Shown: one piece after another, positions 19,203 through 28,308 of the stretch
How the letters are laid out: every line of letters begins with the position of its first letter
Position numbering within the stretch: position 1 is the first letter of the stretch
Assembly (NCBI GenBank): GCA_002698985.1
Contig: PAAY01000040.1
Span: 1 to 64,000 of the forward strand
Direction: 5' to 3'
Length of the DNA stretch: 64,000 bases
Source of the DNA: Saprospirales bacterium
Lineage (GTDB): Bacteria; Bacteroidota; Bacteroidia; Chitinophagales; Saprospiraceae
The notes under the pieces: model-generated
What the model was told of the DNA's origin: nothing
The model's input: only the letters and a program-made list of their open reading frames with translations
The model's database searches: none
Program-made: the position numbers and the translations under genes

Positions 19203-19379
19203 GAAGACCTAAGTCACAAAGCATAAATAGGCTGTGCCGGATGTTTGCATCTGGTACGGCCTTTTGTTTTGGGGGTAACTATACATTCCCAGCTTTTGTG
19301 GATAACCAAATTGAATTTCTTGTTCAATAATCATCGGTGTTCACCAAAAGTGAACATCGAAAATTTTCGAACCAATCAA

Positions 19380-20570
19380 ATGACCAGATTCCTTCCCATC
19401 TTCCTTTTTACAAGCCTGACCCTGGCCACCGCCTGCTCCGATGGGCCGGCGCTTTCCGGCAAGATCCACCTGAAAGCCGGCTCTGAATGGAAGCCCATGG
19501 TTTACCTCCTCGATCCCGGTAGCTGGGGCGCCGTGGCAAAGAACTTTTCCGGTACCCTGCTGGATTCTGCTGCCATTGCCGCTGATGGCAGCTTTTCCTT
19601 CGGCAAAATGCCGGCGGTGAACGGGCCCGTTCTTTTGGAACTGACCATCCAGCGCAAGGACCAGAAACTTTTCCCCAACCGGCTGGAGGATGAGAATCCT
19701 GCCGTTGCCAACTACATGCCCTTCATTTGGGAACCCGGTAAAAACCTGAATGTGAGCGCTGATGCCGATGCCTTTCAGAAGACTTTCACCATCGAAAATC
19801 CCGATCCGGAAAATGCTGCCATGCTGCAACTGCGTGACCTGCGGCTGAGTGCCTTTCAGCAATTCCTTTCGGAAAACGCCCCCGACACCCACACTGTTGA
19901 GGGCCTGATGAACCATGAGGAGGCCCTCAAAGCCTACCAAAGCCGTTTGATGGAATTTGCCGAAGAAGACGACCTGCTGCTGCCGGCCCTGACCGCCATC
20001 CGCTGGGTGAGCCCGGAAGCTGACTATGAGCGGGTGCCGGAGTTCATCGTCGCCCAGGCCGAAAAGTGGCAGGCCAGATTTCCCGACCACCCCTGGGTGC
20101 AACAACTCGCCGCTGCCGCCGACCGTTCAAAACTGCTAGTGCTCATCGGCGACACCATCCCGGACTACCCCATGCCCATGCATGCCGGCGACACCATTCC
20201 CCTTCGGAAAATGCTGGCTGCCCGCCTCACCATCCTTGACCTCTGGGCCTCCTGGTGCGCCCCCTGCCGCAAGGAAAACCGCAACTACCTGGTGCCGCTC
20301 TGGGATAAATACCACGACCAGGGTTTCCAGATCATCGGCTATGCCCTCGATGCCGGCCGCGGCGCCTGGACCTCCGCCATCCAAAAAGACGGCGCCGACC
20401 GCTGGCTCCACGCCTCCGACCTCAACGGCGATGATTCGCCCTTTTTCAGAACCCTCCGCATCAGCACCATCCCCGCCAACTTCCTCCTCGACGCCAATGG
20501 CAAGGTGGTGGCCAAAAACCTGCACGGCGAGGAACTGGTGGAGTGGGTGGAGGAGTGGATGAAGAATTGA
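19380..20570 (+). CDS. TlpA-like thioredoxin-fold lipoprotein
   Basis: The product has 396 residues from the ATG at 19380, with a lipoprotein signal (FTSLTLATACSD); an in-frame extension upstream would hide it. Residues about 25-150 resemble the DUF4369-like N-terminal beta domain common in Bacteroidota TlpA proteins, followed by a helical part. Residues about 270-396 are a thioredoxin fold with the redox motif W-C293-A-P-C296 in LDLWASWCAPCRKEN, and a cis-proline region (STIPANFLLD). Role: periplasmic thiol-disulfide exchange. No partner gene is adjacent. The following spacer holds a large hairpin at 20588. Confidence 0.88.
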   Translation: MTRFLPIFLFTSLTLATACSDGPALSGKIHLKAGSEWKPMVYLLDPGSWGAVAKNFSGTLLDSAAIAADGSFSFGKMPAVNGPVLLELTIQRKDQKLFPNRLEDENPAVANYMPFIWEPGKNLNVSADADAFQKTFTIENPDPENAAMLQLRDLRLSAFQQFLSENAPDTHTVEGLMNHEEALKAYQSRLMEFAEEDDLLLPALTAIRWVSPEADYERVPEFIVAQAEKWQARFPDHPWVQQLAAAADRSKLLVLIGDTIPDYPMPMHAGDTIPLRKMLAARLTILDLWASWCAPCRKENRNYLVPLWDKYHDQGFQIIGYALDAGRGAWTSAIQKDGADRWLHASDLNGDDSPFFRTLRISTIPANFLLDANGKVVAKNLHGEELVEWVEEWMKN

Positions 20571-20587
20571 GGAACTGAAGAACTGAG

Positions 20588-20632
20588 CCCCGAAGCCGAT
20601 ATCCCGAAAGTTTTCGGGATCGGCTTTCGGGG
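20588..20632. repeat. Long CCCCGAA hairpin after the TlpA-like gene
   Basis: This is a near-perfect inverted repeat of about 22-bp arms (CCCCGAAGCCGAT...ATCGGCTTTCGGGG). The start of the unit, GAGCCCCGAAGCCGAT, recurs after another gene at 43146. It may act as a 3'-end hairpin. Confidence 0.6.
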
Positions 20633-20822
20633 GGAGGAACCGAGCCTCGATGTCGGGGGGCACTCAGGCGACTTCATTAACGGATCATCTTTTTTCACTG
20701 AAAGATCGGTAGGTACCCGGGCTTTTAGAAAGTACATTTCTTATATTGCCCTTTGGTAAAATTTGTGGCTTCGGATTATTGAATCCGGATTGATGTGATC
20801 GAATCTGTCCATCCACCCTCAA

Positions 20823-21836
20823 ATGGTATATCAAATGAAAACACTGCTGAATGACATCAGAGAAATCATACTTCAGGCCAGGCAAAGAGCCGTACGTTCA
20901 GTTAACCATGAATTGACCGTTGCCTATTGGAACATCGGACGAAGGCTGGTGGAGGAAGAACAACAGGGTAGTAGCAGGGCAATTTATGGCAAAGCCCTGG
21001 TTGAGGATATAGCATCCAAACTGACTGCTGAATTTGGCAGTGGATTCTCAGCTAATAACCTCTGGCGCATGCGAGACTTTTTTCTAACCTTTCCAAATCT
21101 TGACGCGCTGAGTCAAGAATTGACATGGACACATTATAGAACTTTGGTTAAGATAAAGGATCCTGACAAAAGAACTTTTTACATCTCTGAAGCAGTCAAG
21201 AATGCCTGGTCTGTCCGGCAATTGAAACGCCAAATAGACAGCATGCTCTACGAAAGGCTGCTGCTGAGCAAGGATAAGGAGGCAGTGTTGGCCGTGGCAA
21301 AAGGAGAAGCCAATCCAACCCGTCCACAAGACATCATTAAAGACCCAACTGTTTTGGAGTTTTTAGGTTTAAAGCCTCAGGCTGCGTATTATGAAAGTGA
21401 TCTCGAGCAAGCTATAATTACACACCTACAGGAATTCCTTTTGGAATTGGGCGATGGTTTCTCTTTCGTGGCACGTCAAAAACGTATCAACCTGGGAGGC
21501 GATGAGTTTAGGATTGACCTTGTTTTTTACAACCGTCTTCTTCAGTGTTTTGTACTCTTTGATATAAAAACTGAGAAGATTACGCATGGTGACCTGGGTC
21601 AGTTACAGATGTATGTAAACTATTATGACAGGGATGTAAAGGCCGACCATGAAAACCCTACCATTGGAGTATTGCTGTGTGCAGATAAAAATGATGTTGT
21701 GGTTCAGTACTCTTTACCGGAAAGCAACACTCAAGTTTTCGCATCTAAATACCAGTTGCATCTCCCCACTGAAGACCAGTTGAAACTTGAAGTGAGAAAG
21801 GAATTGACGAGGTTTTCCAATAAAAAACAGGGCTGA
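20823..21836 (+). CDS. YhcG-family PD-(D/E)XK nuclease-like protein
   Basis: This is a 337-residue YhcG/DUF1016-type protein. The N-terminal half (about 10-160) is the helical DUF1016_N domain (SVNHELTVAYWNIGRRLVEEEQ, GFSANNLWRMRDFF, LTWTHYRTLVKIKD). The C-terminal half is the PDDEXK nuclease-like domain, with D232 in DEFRIDLVFYN and D247-x-K249 in LFDIKTEK. YhcG proteins are scattered, often mobile, and their substrate is not known. It stands alone next to the tRNA genes and just outside the defence island, so it may be part of the same accessory hotspot. An ATG 12 bp further in (20835) is an alternative start. Confidence 0.9.
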   Translation: MVYQMKTLLNDIREIILQARQRAVRSVNHELTVAYWNIGRRLVEEEQQGSSRAIYGKALVEDIASKLTAEFGSGFSANNLWRMRDFFLTFPNLDALSQELTWTHYRTLVKIKDPDKRTFYISEAVKNAWSVRQLKRQIDSMLYERLLLSKDKEAVLAVAKGEANPTRPQDIIKDPTVLEFLGLKPQAAYYESDLEQAIITHLQEFLLELGDGFSFVARQKRINLGGDEFRIDLVFYNRLLQCFVLFDIKTEKITHGDLGQLQMYVNYYDRDVKADHENPTIGVLLCADKNDVVVQYSLPESNTQVFASKYQLHLPTEDQLKLEVRKELTRFSNKKQG

Positions 21837-21874
21837 TTCATAAAGGAATCGAAGAACTGATACCCCCAACAAAA

Positions 21875-21898
21875 AAAGGCAGCCCAAAGGCTGCCTTT
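21875..21898. terminator. Bidirectional terminator between yhcG-like gene and tRNA-Pro
   Basis: This is a perfect 10-bp stem (AAAGGCAGCC / GGCTGCCTTT) with a 4-base loop. On the minus strand it runs into TTTTTTT just past tRNA-Pro. On the plus strand it follows the yhcG-like gene by about 40 bp. Confidence 0.8.
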
Positions 21899-21906
21899 CT
21901 ACTTAA

Positions 21907-21984
21907 TGGTCGGGGTGACTGGATTCGAACCAGCGACCTCACGCCCCCCAGACGTGCACTCTAACCGGGCTGAGCTACACCCCG
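21907..21984 (-). tRNA. tRNA-Pro(GGG)
   Basis: The minus-strand cloverleaf has acceptor CGGGGTG/CACCCCG, D-loop AGCTCAGCCCGG, anticodon loop CTGGGGG (anticodon GGG), and T-loop GGTTCGAATCC. The 3' CCA appears to be encoded. Confidence 0.95.
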
Positions 21985-22017
21985 AATTGGGTTTTCCGGC
22001 TTGAGCCGGAAAGGATT

Positions 22018-22155
22018 ATGGGGGATTATACGGATTATGGAGGATTATAGAGGATTATAGGGATTATGGGTGCGAAATAACTTAACCCGCTATCCCCGAA
22101 GAACAACGGGGCCATAATCTTCATAATCCTCCATAATCTTCATAATCCCTCATAA
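22018..22155. repeat. Opposed GGATTAT arrays between the two tRNA genes
   Basis: A rightward array of about six GGATTAT-type units (22018-22066) faces a leftward array of ATAATC-type units (22111-22155), with a 45-bp centre. The arrangement is an imperfect inverted repeat lying between tRNA-Pro and tRNA-Val. Confidence 0.7.
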
Positions 22156-22167
22156 ACCCCAAAGAAG

Positions 22168-22242
22168 TGGGTGTTACTGGATTCGAACCAGTGACCTCTA
22201 CCCTGTCAAGGTAGCGCTCTAAACCAACTGAGCTAAACACCC
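22168..22242 (-). tRNA. tRNA-Val(GAC)
   Basis: The minus-strand cloverleaf has acceptor GGGTGTT/AACACCC, anticodon loop TTGACAG (anticodon GAC), and T-loop GGTTCGAATCC. CCA is not encoded. The left direct repeat of the defence island begins 41 bp from its 5' end. Confidence 0.95.
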
Positions 22243-22282
22243 GTGCAGGGTTGGGGGCCCATCTTTTTGGGCGGCTGCAAAA

Positions 22283-22398
22283 ATAGAAAATTTTGAATCG
22301 GGGCAAAGCTATTTTTTCGTTTTTGCGAAGCGAAAAAAAACAAAAACCTGCCTTGCTGAAAACACAAAGAGGGAGCAGCGGCAGGCTACTCCCTCTTT
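22283..22398 (+). repeat. Left direct repeat of the defence island
   Basis: Bases 22283-22339 are identical (57 of 57) to 34974-35030 in the same orientation. The similarity continues in weaker form through a hairpin (AGAGGGAG...CTCCCTCT, 22368-22398) that matches the one at 35055-35085. The stretch 22399-22803 has no gene and contains the presumed island promoter. Confidence 0.85.
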
Positions 22399-22731
22399 GA
22401 TTGATGCTGGAATCAGCATTATGGAGCTCTGTAGCCGGATGACAATCCTTTAGCCAGCATCTCATGCAGCTTTCAGGATGTTTGGGATATAAACCTGTGC
22501 GACCCTTGGTGCTGCAGTTCTCTCCGGATTTCTTGTGACCTTTAATAGGTGTAGTAGGGCAAAAAAGGAGGGTAAGAAAGTTTTAACCAGCAAGTAGATG
22601 AATTTTCTTTTCAAGGCAACAAACATGTTAAATGATTGAATGTCAGTAGATTATTTTTTGAATTAGTATTTGTAGAATTGTTACAGAAAAAATAAATTCA
22701 AAAAGAAGTGGTATCGGGTCAAGTAATTCCC

Positions 22732-22739
22732 TAATTTTG
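22732..22739 (+). promoter_or_regulatory. Candidate promoter of the RM/CBASS operon
   Basis: TAATTTTG is a perfect TAnnTTTG, 65 bp before the first start codon of the ten-gene run. No good -33 box is seen at the usual distance. It is the only strong -7 match I saw in the 400 bp upstream. Confidence 0.4.
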
Positions 22740-22803
22740 TACGAGCTCTACGGAAAATAAAACTGCAATACTTGCAGATAATTAAATCGTAAAATTATTA
22801 CAA

Positions 22804-23373
22804 ATGTATAGCAAGCTGGAAGAGATAGGGAGCATTATTACGGGAGTCTACGAAAAAGGAAGGCCTTCTGGAGACACCTACTACTTGCAAGCAAAGCATT
22901 TTGACGAGCAGGGAAAGTTTTGTGACGACAACATTATAAGTCCTGAAATCCACATGGAGGACAGGCTCGAAAAACACATCCTTCAAGACAAAGACTTATT
23001 GATAACCGCCAAAGGTGAAAGAAATCGGGTCTGCCTTTACCAAAGTGAAATTGGACAAGCGGTCGCCTCCTCCACCTTTTTTGTAATTCGGTTGCACGAA
23101 CCGGGCATCTTGCCGGAATATCTCCAATGGTACCTGAACACGGCTAAAATGCAAAGCTTGCTTTCGAGCTTGTCAAAAGGCACTCACATTCTTTCATTGT
23201 CAAAAAAAGCATTGGCAAAAGTGAAAATTGAAATACCTCCATTAGCGAAACAACGAGCCGTTTTGAAATTCCAATCACTCTGGGATTCGGAGCGAAAAAT
23301 CACCATGGAGTTACTGGAACAAAAAGAAACCTATTACCAAACCCTGTTATTTAACTTTACACATCAAAATTAA
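22804..23373 (+). CDS. hsdS: Half-size type I restriction specificity protein (HsdS-like)
   Basis: This 189-residue protein looks like one half of an HsdS: a single target-recognition domain (about 1-140) followed by one conserved helical segment (LAKVKIEIPPLAKQRAVLKFQSLWDSERKITMELLEQK). Normal HsdS proteins have two such halves. A half-size subunit can act as a dimer in some type I systems; that is known for engineered and some natural cases. Here it precedes hsdM by 7 bp, whereas a full HsdS is encoded 5.3 kb downstream. It may give the methylase a second specificity or be a degraded copy. It has no internal stop. Confidence 0.8.
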   Translation: MYSKLEEIGSIITGVYEKGRPSGDTYYLQAKHFDEQGKFCDDNIISPEIHMEDRLEKHILQDKDLLITAKGERNRVCLYQSEIGQAVASSTFFVIRLHEPGILPEYLQWYLNTAKMQSLLSSLSKGTHILSLSKKALAKVKIEIPPLAKQRAVLKFQSLWDSERKITMELLEQKETYYQTLLFNFTHQN

Positions 23374-23380
23374 CTGAAAA

Positions 23381-24913
23381 ATGAGCAAGACCACCAAAGA
23401 AGATATTTTCAAAGTAGTCTGGCGGGCGTGTGACTCCTTCCGGGGCGTCATTGACCCTGCACAATACAAGGATTATGTACTGACCATGCTTTTTATAAAG
23501 TACGTGAGTGATGTCTGGAAAGACAAAATGGAGCAGTATCTCGAAAAATACAACGGCGATAAAGACCGTGCCGAATGGGCAATGCGTCGGGAAAGATTTG
23601 TAGTCCCTCCGCATTCGAGATTTGACTATCTCTACCAACACCGGAACGAAGCCAACATCGGTGAATTGATCAATCAGGGCTTGGAGGCATTGGAAGAGGA
23701 AAATCCCGGAAAGCTATCGGGTGAAGATGGCTCTGGCGTGTTCAGAAACATTGACTTCAACACCAGCAACCTGGGGGATGTCAAGGACAAAAACACCCGC
23801 CTGAAAAACCTCCTCATTGACTTTAGTGATAAGAAATTGGATTTGCGTCCATCTCATTTAGATGGTAGTGATATTATCGGGGATGCCTATGAGTTTTTGA
23901 TTGCTCATTTCGCTTCTGATGCAGGTAAAAAGGCTGGTGAATTCTATACACCAAAAGAAGTTTCTACTCTTCTGGCTAAACTCACTAGATCAAAACCGGG
24001 CGCCAGAATATGCGACCCCACCTGTGGCTCCGGCTCTTTGCTCATCAAAGCCGGCAAAGAGGTAGGCACCGACAACTTCTCGCTCTATGGACAAGAAGCC
24101 AACGGCAGCACCTGGGCGCTGGCAGTCATGAACATGTTCCTGCACGGCATGGACAACGCCACCATCCGCTGGGGCGACACCATCCGAAATCCGAAACTTA
24201 AGGAAGGCGACACACTCATGAAATTTGATACCGTCGTCGCCAATCCCCCCTTCAGCCTCGACAAATGGGGTGCAGAAGAAGCCGCCGCTGATACCCACAA
24301 TCGCTTTTGGAGAGGAGTGCCGCCTAAAAGCAAAGGTGACTGGGCATTTATTTCCCACATGATAGAAACCGCTTACGAGGGCAAAGGCAAAGTCGGGGTG
24401 GTGGTGCCGCACGGCGTACTTTTCCGGGGCAGCTCTGAGGGGAAAATCCGCCAAAAAACCATCGAGGAAAACCTCCTGGAAACCGTCATCGGGCTGCCCG
24501 CCAATTTGTTTTTCGGCACGGGCATACCCGCCGCCATTTTGGTCTTCAACAAAGGTAAAGGCGACAACAAAAACGTCCTCTTCATTGATGCCAGCCAACA
24601 CTACGAGCAGGGCAAAAACCAAAACCGCTTGCGGGACGAAGACATCCAAAAAATCGTGGACACCCATCGGCAATTTGAAGCCGGCAAACTAAACCCCGGC
24701 GTCGTGGAAGATAAATTTGCGTACGTCGCCACCTTCGAAGAAATCAAAGAAAACGAATTCAACCTCAACATCCCCCGGTATGTGGACACCTTTGAAGAAG
24801 AGGAAGAGGTGGACCTCAAAGCCGTGCAGCAACGCATCGCCCAATTGGAAAAAGAACTGTCGGAAGTGCAGGGGCAAATGGCGGATTATCTGAAAGAACT
24901 GGGATTAAATTGA
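23381..24913 (+). CDS. hsdM: Type I restriction-modification DNA methyltransferase (HsdM)
   Basis: This is the 510-residue modification subunit. It is an N6-adenine methyltransferase, and with HsdS it recognises and methylates the target site. The N-terminal helical domain (about 1-160) is followed by the catalytic domain: GEFYTPKEVSTLLAKL, the SAM-binding DPTCGSGSLLIKAG (about residue 211) and the catalytic NPPF motif (residue 287). The C-terminus ends in a coiled coil (AVQQRIAQLEKELSEVQGQ). It is full length. It lies 7 bp after the half-size hsdS and 6 bp before rhuM. Codon use is richer in GC than in the CBASS genes downstream. Confidence 0.97.
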   Translation: MSKTTKEDIFKVVWRACDSFRGVIDPAQYKDYVLTMLFIKYVSDVWKDKMEQYLEKYNGDKDRAEWAMRRERFVVPPHSRFDYLYQHRNEANIGELINQGLEALEEENPGKLSGEDGSGVFRNIDFNTSNLGDVKDKNTRLKNLLIDFSDKKLDLRPSHLDGSDIIGDAYEFLIAHFASDAGKKAGEFYTPKEVSTLLAKLTRSKPGARICDPTCGSGSLLIKAGKEVGTDNFSLYGQEANGSTWALAVMNMFLHGMDNATIRWGDTIRNPKLKEGDTLMKFDTVVANPPFSLDKWGAEEAAADTHNRFWRGVPPKSKGDWAFISHMIETAYEGKGKVGVVVPHGVLFRGSSEGKIRQKTIEENLLETVIGLPANLFFGTGIPAAILVFNKGKGDNKNVLFIDASQHYEQGKNQNRLRDEDIQKIVDTHRQFEAGKLNPGVVEDKFAYVATFEEIKENEFNLNIPRYVDTFEEEEEVDLKAVQQRIAQLEKELSEVQGQMADYLKELGLN

Positions 24914-24919
24914 TAAAAC

Positions 24920-25933
24920 ATGAACGAAACAAACATCATTTTTTATCGAACCAAAGACGGTGCGGTCAGAATAGAAATCCGCTTTGAAGACGAGACTTTT
25001 TGGCTCACCCAAAAAAAGCTGGCAGAACTGTTTGGCGTGGAAGTACAGACCATCAATTATCACTTGAAGGAGATTTTTAAGAGCGGCGAATTGCAGGAGG
25101 ATTCAACTATTCGAAAAATTCGAATAGTTCAAACCGAGGGAAGCCGGGAAGTCAGCCGGACTGTAGATTTTTACAACCTCGACGCCATTATAGCTGTGGG
25201 CTACCGGGTGAACAGCTACCAGGCGACACAGTTTCGCATTTGGGCAACCAATGTACTCAAAGAGTTTTTACTCAAAGGCTTTGTGCTGGACGACGAGCGG
25301 CTCAAGCAGGGCAAGCGCTTTGACAAAGACTATTTTGATGAATTGCTCGAACGTATCAGGGCGATACGGGCATCTGAAAGGCGGTTTTATCAGAAAATTA
25401 CCGACCTGTACGCCGAGGCAAGTATTGATTACGACCCCAAAGCCCCTATCACCCAACAATTTTACCAGACTGTACAGAATAAACTGCATTGGGCAATTAC
25501 AGGACAGACTGCTGCGGAAATAATTGCCAACCGGGTGGATGCTGCCAAACCCAACATGGGACTGACCACCTGGAAAAATGCCCCAGAAGGAAAGATTTTA
25601 AAATCAGACACACACATAGCTAAAAACTATCTCAACGAACAGGAAATAGCAGAGCTCGAACGCATTGTCACCATGTATCTCGACTATGCCGAAAATCAGG
25701 CAAAACGACACATACCAATGACCATGAAGGATTGGGTACAAAAACTGGATGCTTTTCTGCAATTCAATGAATACGACGTGCTAAAGGATGCGGGGAAGGT
25801 CTCGGCTAAGGTGGCAAAGGAATTAGCATACCGGGAATACGAAAAATATCAAAAACTACAGGATCGGCTTTATGAATCGGATTTTGATAAAGCCATTAAA
25901 AAACTGCAAACAGGAAATGATCGAAAAAGATAA
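24920..25933 (+). CDS. rhuM: RhuM-family protein
   Basis: This is a 337-residue RhuM-like protein (virulence RhuM family). It begins IIFYRTKDGAVRIEIRFEDETFWLTQKKLAELFGV, with a helix-turn-helix-like segment, and has the family block RTVDFYNLDAIIAVGYRVNS and RIWATNVLKEFLLKGFVLDDERL. The C-terminal half has a Fic/Doc-like helical region, but no complete HPFxDGNGR motif is visible, so AMPylation is not claimed. RhuM genes are often found within type I RM loci. Here it sits between hsdM and the CBASS genes. Its function in RM loci is unknown. Confidence 0.88.
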   Translation: MNETNIIFYRTKDGAVRIEIRFEDETFWLTQKKLAELFGVEVQTINYHLKEIFKSGELQEDSTIRKIRIVQTEGSREVSRTVDFYNLDAIIAVGYRVNSYQATQFRIWATNVLKEFLLKGFVLDDERLKQGKRFDKDYFDELLERIRAIRASERRFYQKITDLYAEASIDYDPKAPITQQFYQTVQNKLHWAITGQTAAEIIANRVDAAKPNMGLTTWKNAPEGKILKSDTHIAKNYLNEQEIAELERIVTMYLDYAENQAKRHIPMTMKDWVQKLDAFLQFNEYDVLKDAGKVSAKVAKELAYREYEKYQKLQDRLYESDFDKAIKKLQTGNDRKR

Positions 25934-27077
25934 AAAATCAAGGAGTAAAAAGCGCCCTGCGATTCCACAAAGGATAAAAACCAAACTGTGGTTGGCATCT
26001 GGTGGACGTTGTGAATTCCAGGGGTGCAACATACCTCTTTGGAGGGATGATAGTGATTTCGCAGAGTTAAACAGATCATACATTGCCCATATTTATGGCT
26101 ATGCTGAAAATAGTGCTAGATACGACAAAATTTTATCTCCTAAACTTGAGAAAGATTTTTCCAATCTTATGCTGATGTGTGATACACACCATAGACGTAT
26201 AGATAGTGAAAAAACAAGAGGGCAATATCCTGCTGAAAGGTTGATTAAAATGAAAAAAGACCATGAAAGTAGGATTGAATTCCTGACAGGATTAACACCA
26301 GACAAAAGGAGTCATGTAGTTTTATTTGGGTCGAAAATAGGTGTACATGAGTCCCCTTTACATATCAATCGAGTTCATGAAGCGTTGTTACCAAACTATT
26401 ACCCAGCTTCCCCTAATCCAATCGAATTAGGATTAAGTAATAGTTCTTTTGAAGATTCAAGAGATAATTATTGGAACATACAAACAGAAAACCTTATGAC
26501 ACAGTTTATGCAAAAAATAGGTACCATTAAAGGAACACATGAAGTCCAACATTTTTCAATTTTTGCTTTAGCACCACAACCTCTTCTTATTAAACTGGGC
26601 ACATTATTCAGCGATATATATTCAGCTGAAGTATATCAATTGCATCGAGAACCTTCAACATGGAGTTGGCTTGATGAGGACAATGAGGTTAGATTTGAAA
26701 TTATTGAACCTGAAGCTACCAAGAAAATTGTAGCTCTAAAGTTAGAATTGAGCGCAACTATTATTGACGACAGGATTATTGATGTGTTAGGAAGTGATTG
26801 TGATATTTGGTCTATCCGCCATGATAATCCTAACAATGATTTTTTACGAAGTAAAGCCGATTTACAAAACTTTAGAAAAGTAATGCGGATTGCCTTTGAC
26901 CGAATAAAGGCAAAACACGGACAAGATGCAAAACTTCATATTTTTCCTGCGATGCCAGTTTCAGCAGCAATTGAGCTAGGGCGTGTGTGGATGCCAAAAG
27001 CTGATTTGCCCATGATTATTTACGATCAGAATTGGAAGCGAGAAGGATTTTTTAAAACCATAACCATTACAAATTAA
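25917..27077 (+). CDS. HNH-SAVED CBASS effector nuclease (Cap5-like)
   Basis: This is a 386-residue two-domain CBASS effector. The N-terminal HNH nuclease has C32-x4-C37, H58 in YIAHIYG, N83 in SNLMLMC, C88 and the HH pair at 91-92. The C-terminal part (about 175-386) matches SAVED, the cyclic-nucleotide-sensing domain (HFSIFALAPQPLLIKLGTLFSD, VYQLHREPSTWSW, HIFPAMPVSAAIELGRVWMP). In known Cap5 proteins, ligand binding to SAVED triggers DNA degradation by the HNH domain and abortive infection. The ATG at 25917, 17 bp inside rhuM and preceded by AGGAA, is the likely start. Composition is A+T-rich. Confidence 0.92.
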   Translation: MIEKDKKSRSKKRPAIPQRIKTKLWLASGGRCEFQGCNIPLWRDDSDFAELNRSYIAHIYGYAENSARYDKILSPKLEKDFSNLMLMCDTHHRRIDSEKTRGQYPAERLIKMKKDHESRIEFLTGLTPDKRSHVVLFGSKIGVHESPLHINRVHEALLPNYYPASPNPIELGLSNSSFEDSRDNYWNIQTENLMTQFMQKIGTIKGTHEVQHFSIFALAPQPLLIKLGTLFSDIYSAEVYQLHREPSTWSWLDEDNEVRFEIIEPEATKKIVALKLELSATIIDDRIIDVLGSDCDIWSIRHDNPNNDFLRSKADLQNFRKVMRIAFDRIKAKHGQDAKLHIFPAMPVSAAIELGRVWMPKADLPMIIYDQNWKREGFFKTITITN

Positions 27078-27089
27078 AATCAGTTGAAT

Positions 27090-28295
27090 ATGTTTTTAGA
27101 AAAAAAACTTCAGTATAGTGATATACTGGAAAAATTAGCAGAAGTATTAGACATTACTCCCAGCCAATATAAGGCAGCAGTAGAAAGATACGAAGCGGTT
27201 GGGCGTTGGCTAAGCAAAGAAGATTCTCCATTGGCACAATTTAATCCAGTCATATATCCTCAAGGTTCATTTCGATTAGGAACTGTCATAAAACCCATTA
27301 CAGGGGAAGATGAGTTCGATATAGATTTAGTTTGCCTCCTTGAAACAAATTGTAAAGACCACACTCAGGAAGAAGTAAAAGGAATGGTTGGTGACAGATT
27401 AAAAGAAAATGATACTTATAAAAAAATGCTCGATGAAGAAGGGCGTCGGTGTTGGACTTTGATTTATGCTGAGTCCACAAAGTTTCACATGGATATTTTG
27501 CCTTCAATTCCCGATGAATGCAATTGGTTGATTCAACAAGGTGTACCATTTGCTTTTGCGGAAAATGCAATTTCCATTACAGATAATAAAGCCCCAAACT
27601 ACAGATACAAGTCAGAGTATTGGGCAAAGAGTAATCCAAAGGGGTATGCTGAATGGTTTAAGGAGCAGATGAAAGTTATCCTAAATGAAAGGAAACAAAC
27701 GTTTTCTGAAAAGCATCAAATGAGTATTGAACAGGTTCAGGATTATGAAGTAAAAACACCATTGCAAAGAGCAATTCAACTACTAAAGAGACATAGAGAT
27801 TTGATGTTTAAAGATGACGAAAACCGACCAATTTCAATCATTATAACTACCCTGGCTGCAAGATCTTATGCCAATGAAAGCAACATATACGATGCTCTAG
27901 TAGGCATTCTTGATAGGATGCCAAATTACATTGAAACGAAGGAAATTAATGGAAAGCAAGTAAAATGGGTTGTTAATCCTGTTAATCCTTTAGAGAATTT
28001 TGCTGACAAGTGGGAGTATGAACAACAAAAAGAGAAGAATTTTTACAAATGGCTTGCACAAGCAAAAAAGGATATTTTAGAAGCAATTAATGAGATAGGC
28101 TTAGATAAAATTGCCGAACGGCTTAAAGCACCATTTGGCGAACGAGCAGTCAATGAGGCGATGAACCGATTTGGAAATTCTCTTCGTGAGACGAGAGAAA
28201 GTGGAAAATTATTTATGGCTTCTGGAACTGGAATGTTGGGAAATGAAGGAAAAACAAAGGTTCAAAATCATACTTTTTATGGTTCGAAGGAATAG
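27090..28295 (+). CDS. CBASS CD-NTase (cyclic oligonucleotide synthase)
   Basis: This 401-residue cGAS/DncV-like nucleotidyltransferase makes a cyclic oligonucleotide on phage infection. Motifs are PQG59-S60 followed by FRLGT, the catalytic D77-x-D79 in DEFDIDLVC, and the third acid D135 in KFHMDILPS. A helical C-terminal lobe includes TPLQRAIQLLKRHRD. The ATG at 27090 is preferred to an earlier TTG. It lies 12 bp after the effector gene and 13 bp before the E2-like gene. The C-terminus reads HTFYGSKE, so the last glycine is four residues from the end, which matters for E2-type conjugation. The clade and product cannot be fixed from sequence. Confidence 0.93.
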   Translation: MFLEKKLQYSDILEKLAEVLDITPSQYKAAVERYEAVGRWLSKEDSPLAQFNPVIYPQGSFRLGTVIKPITGEDEFDIDLVCLLETNCKDHTQEEVKGMVGDRLKENDTYKKMLDEEGRRCWTLIYAESTKFHMDILPSIPDECNWLIQQGVPFAFAENAISITDNKAPNYRYKSEYWAKSNPKGYAEWFKEQMKVILNERKQTFSEKHQMSIEQVQDYEVKTPLQRAIQLLKRHRDLMFKDDENRPISIIITTLAARSYANESNIYDALVGILDRMPNYIETKEINGKQVKWVVNPVNPLENFADKWEYEQQKEKNFYKWLAQAKKDILEAINEIGLDKIAERLKAPFGERAVNEAMNRFGNSLRETRESGKLFMASGTGMLGNEGKTKVQNHTFYGSKE

Positions 28296-28308
28296 TAGAA
28301 AAAAAAAT

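Noticed and set aside
24920-25933. Active Fic/Doc AMPylase
   Set aside because: No complete HPFxDGNGR motif is visible; the protein is better placed in the RhuM family.
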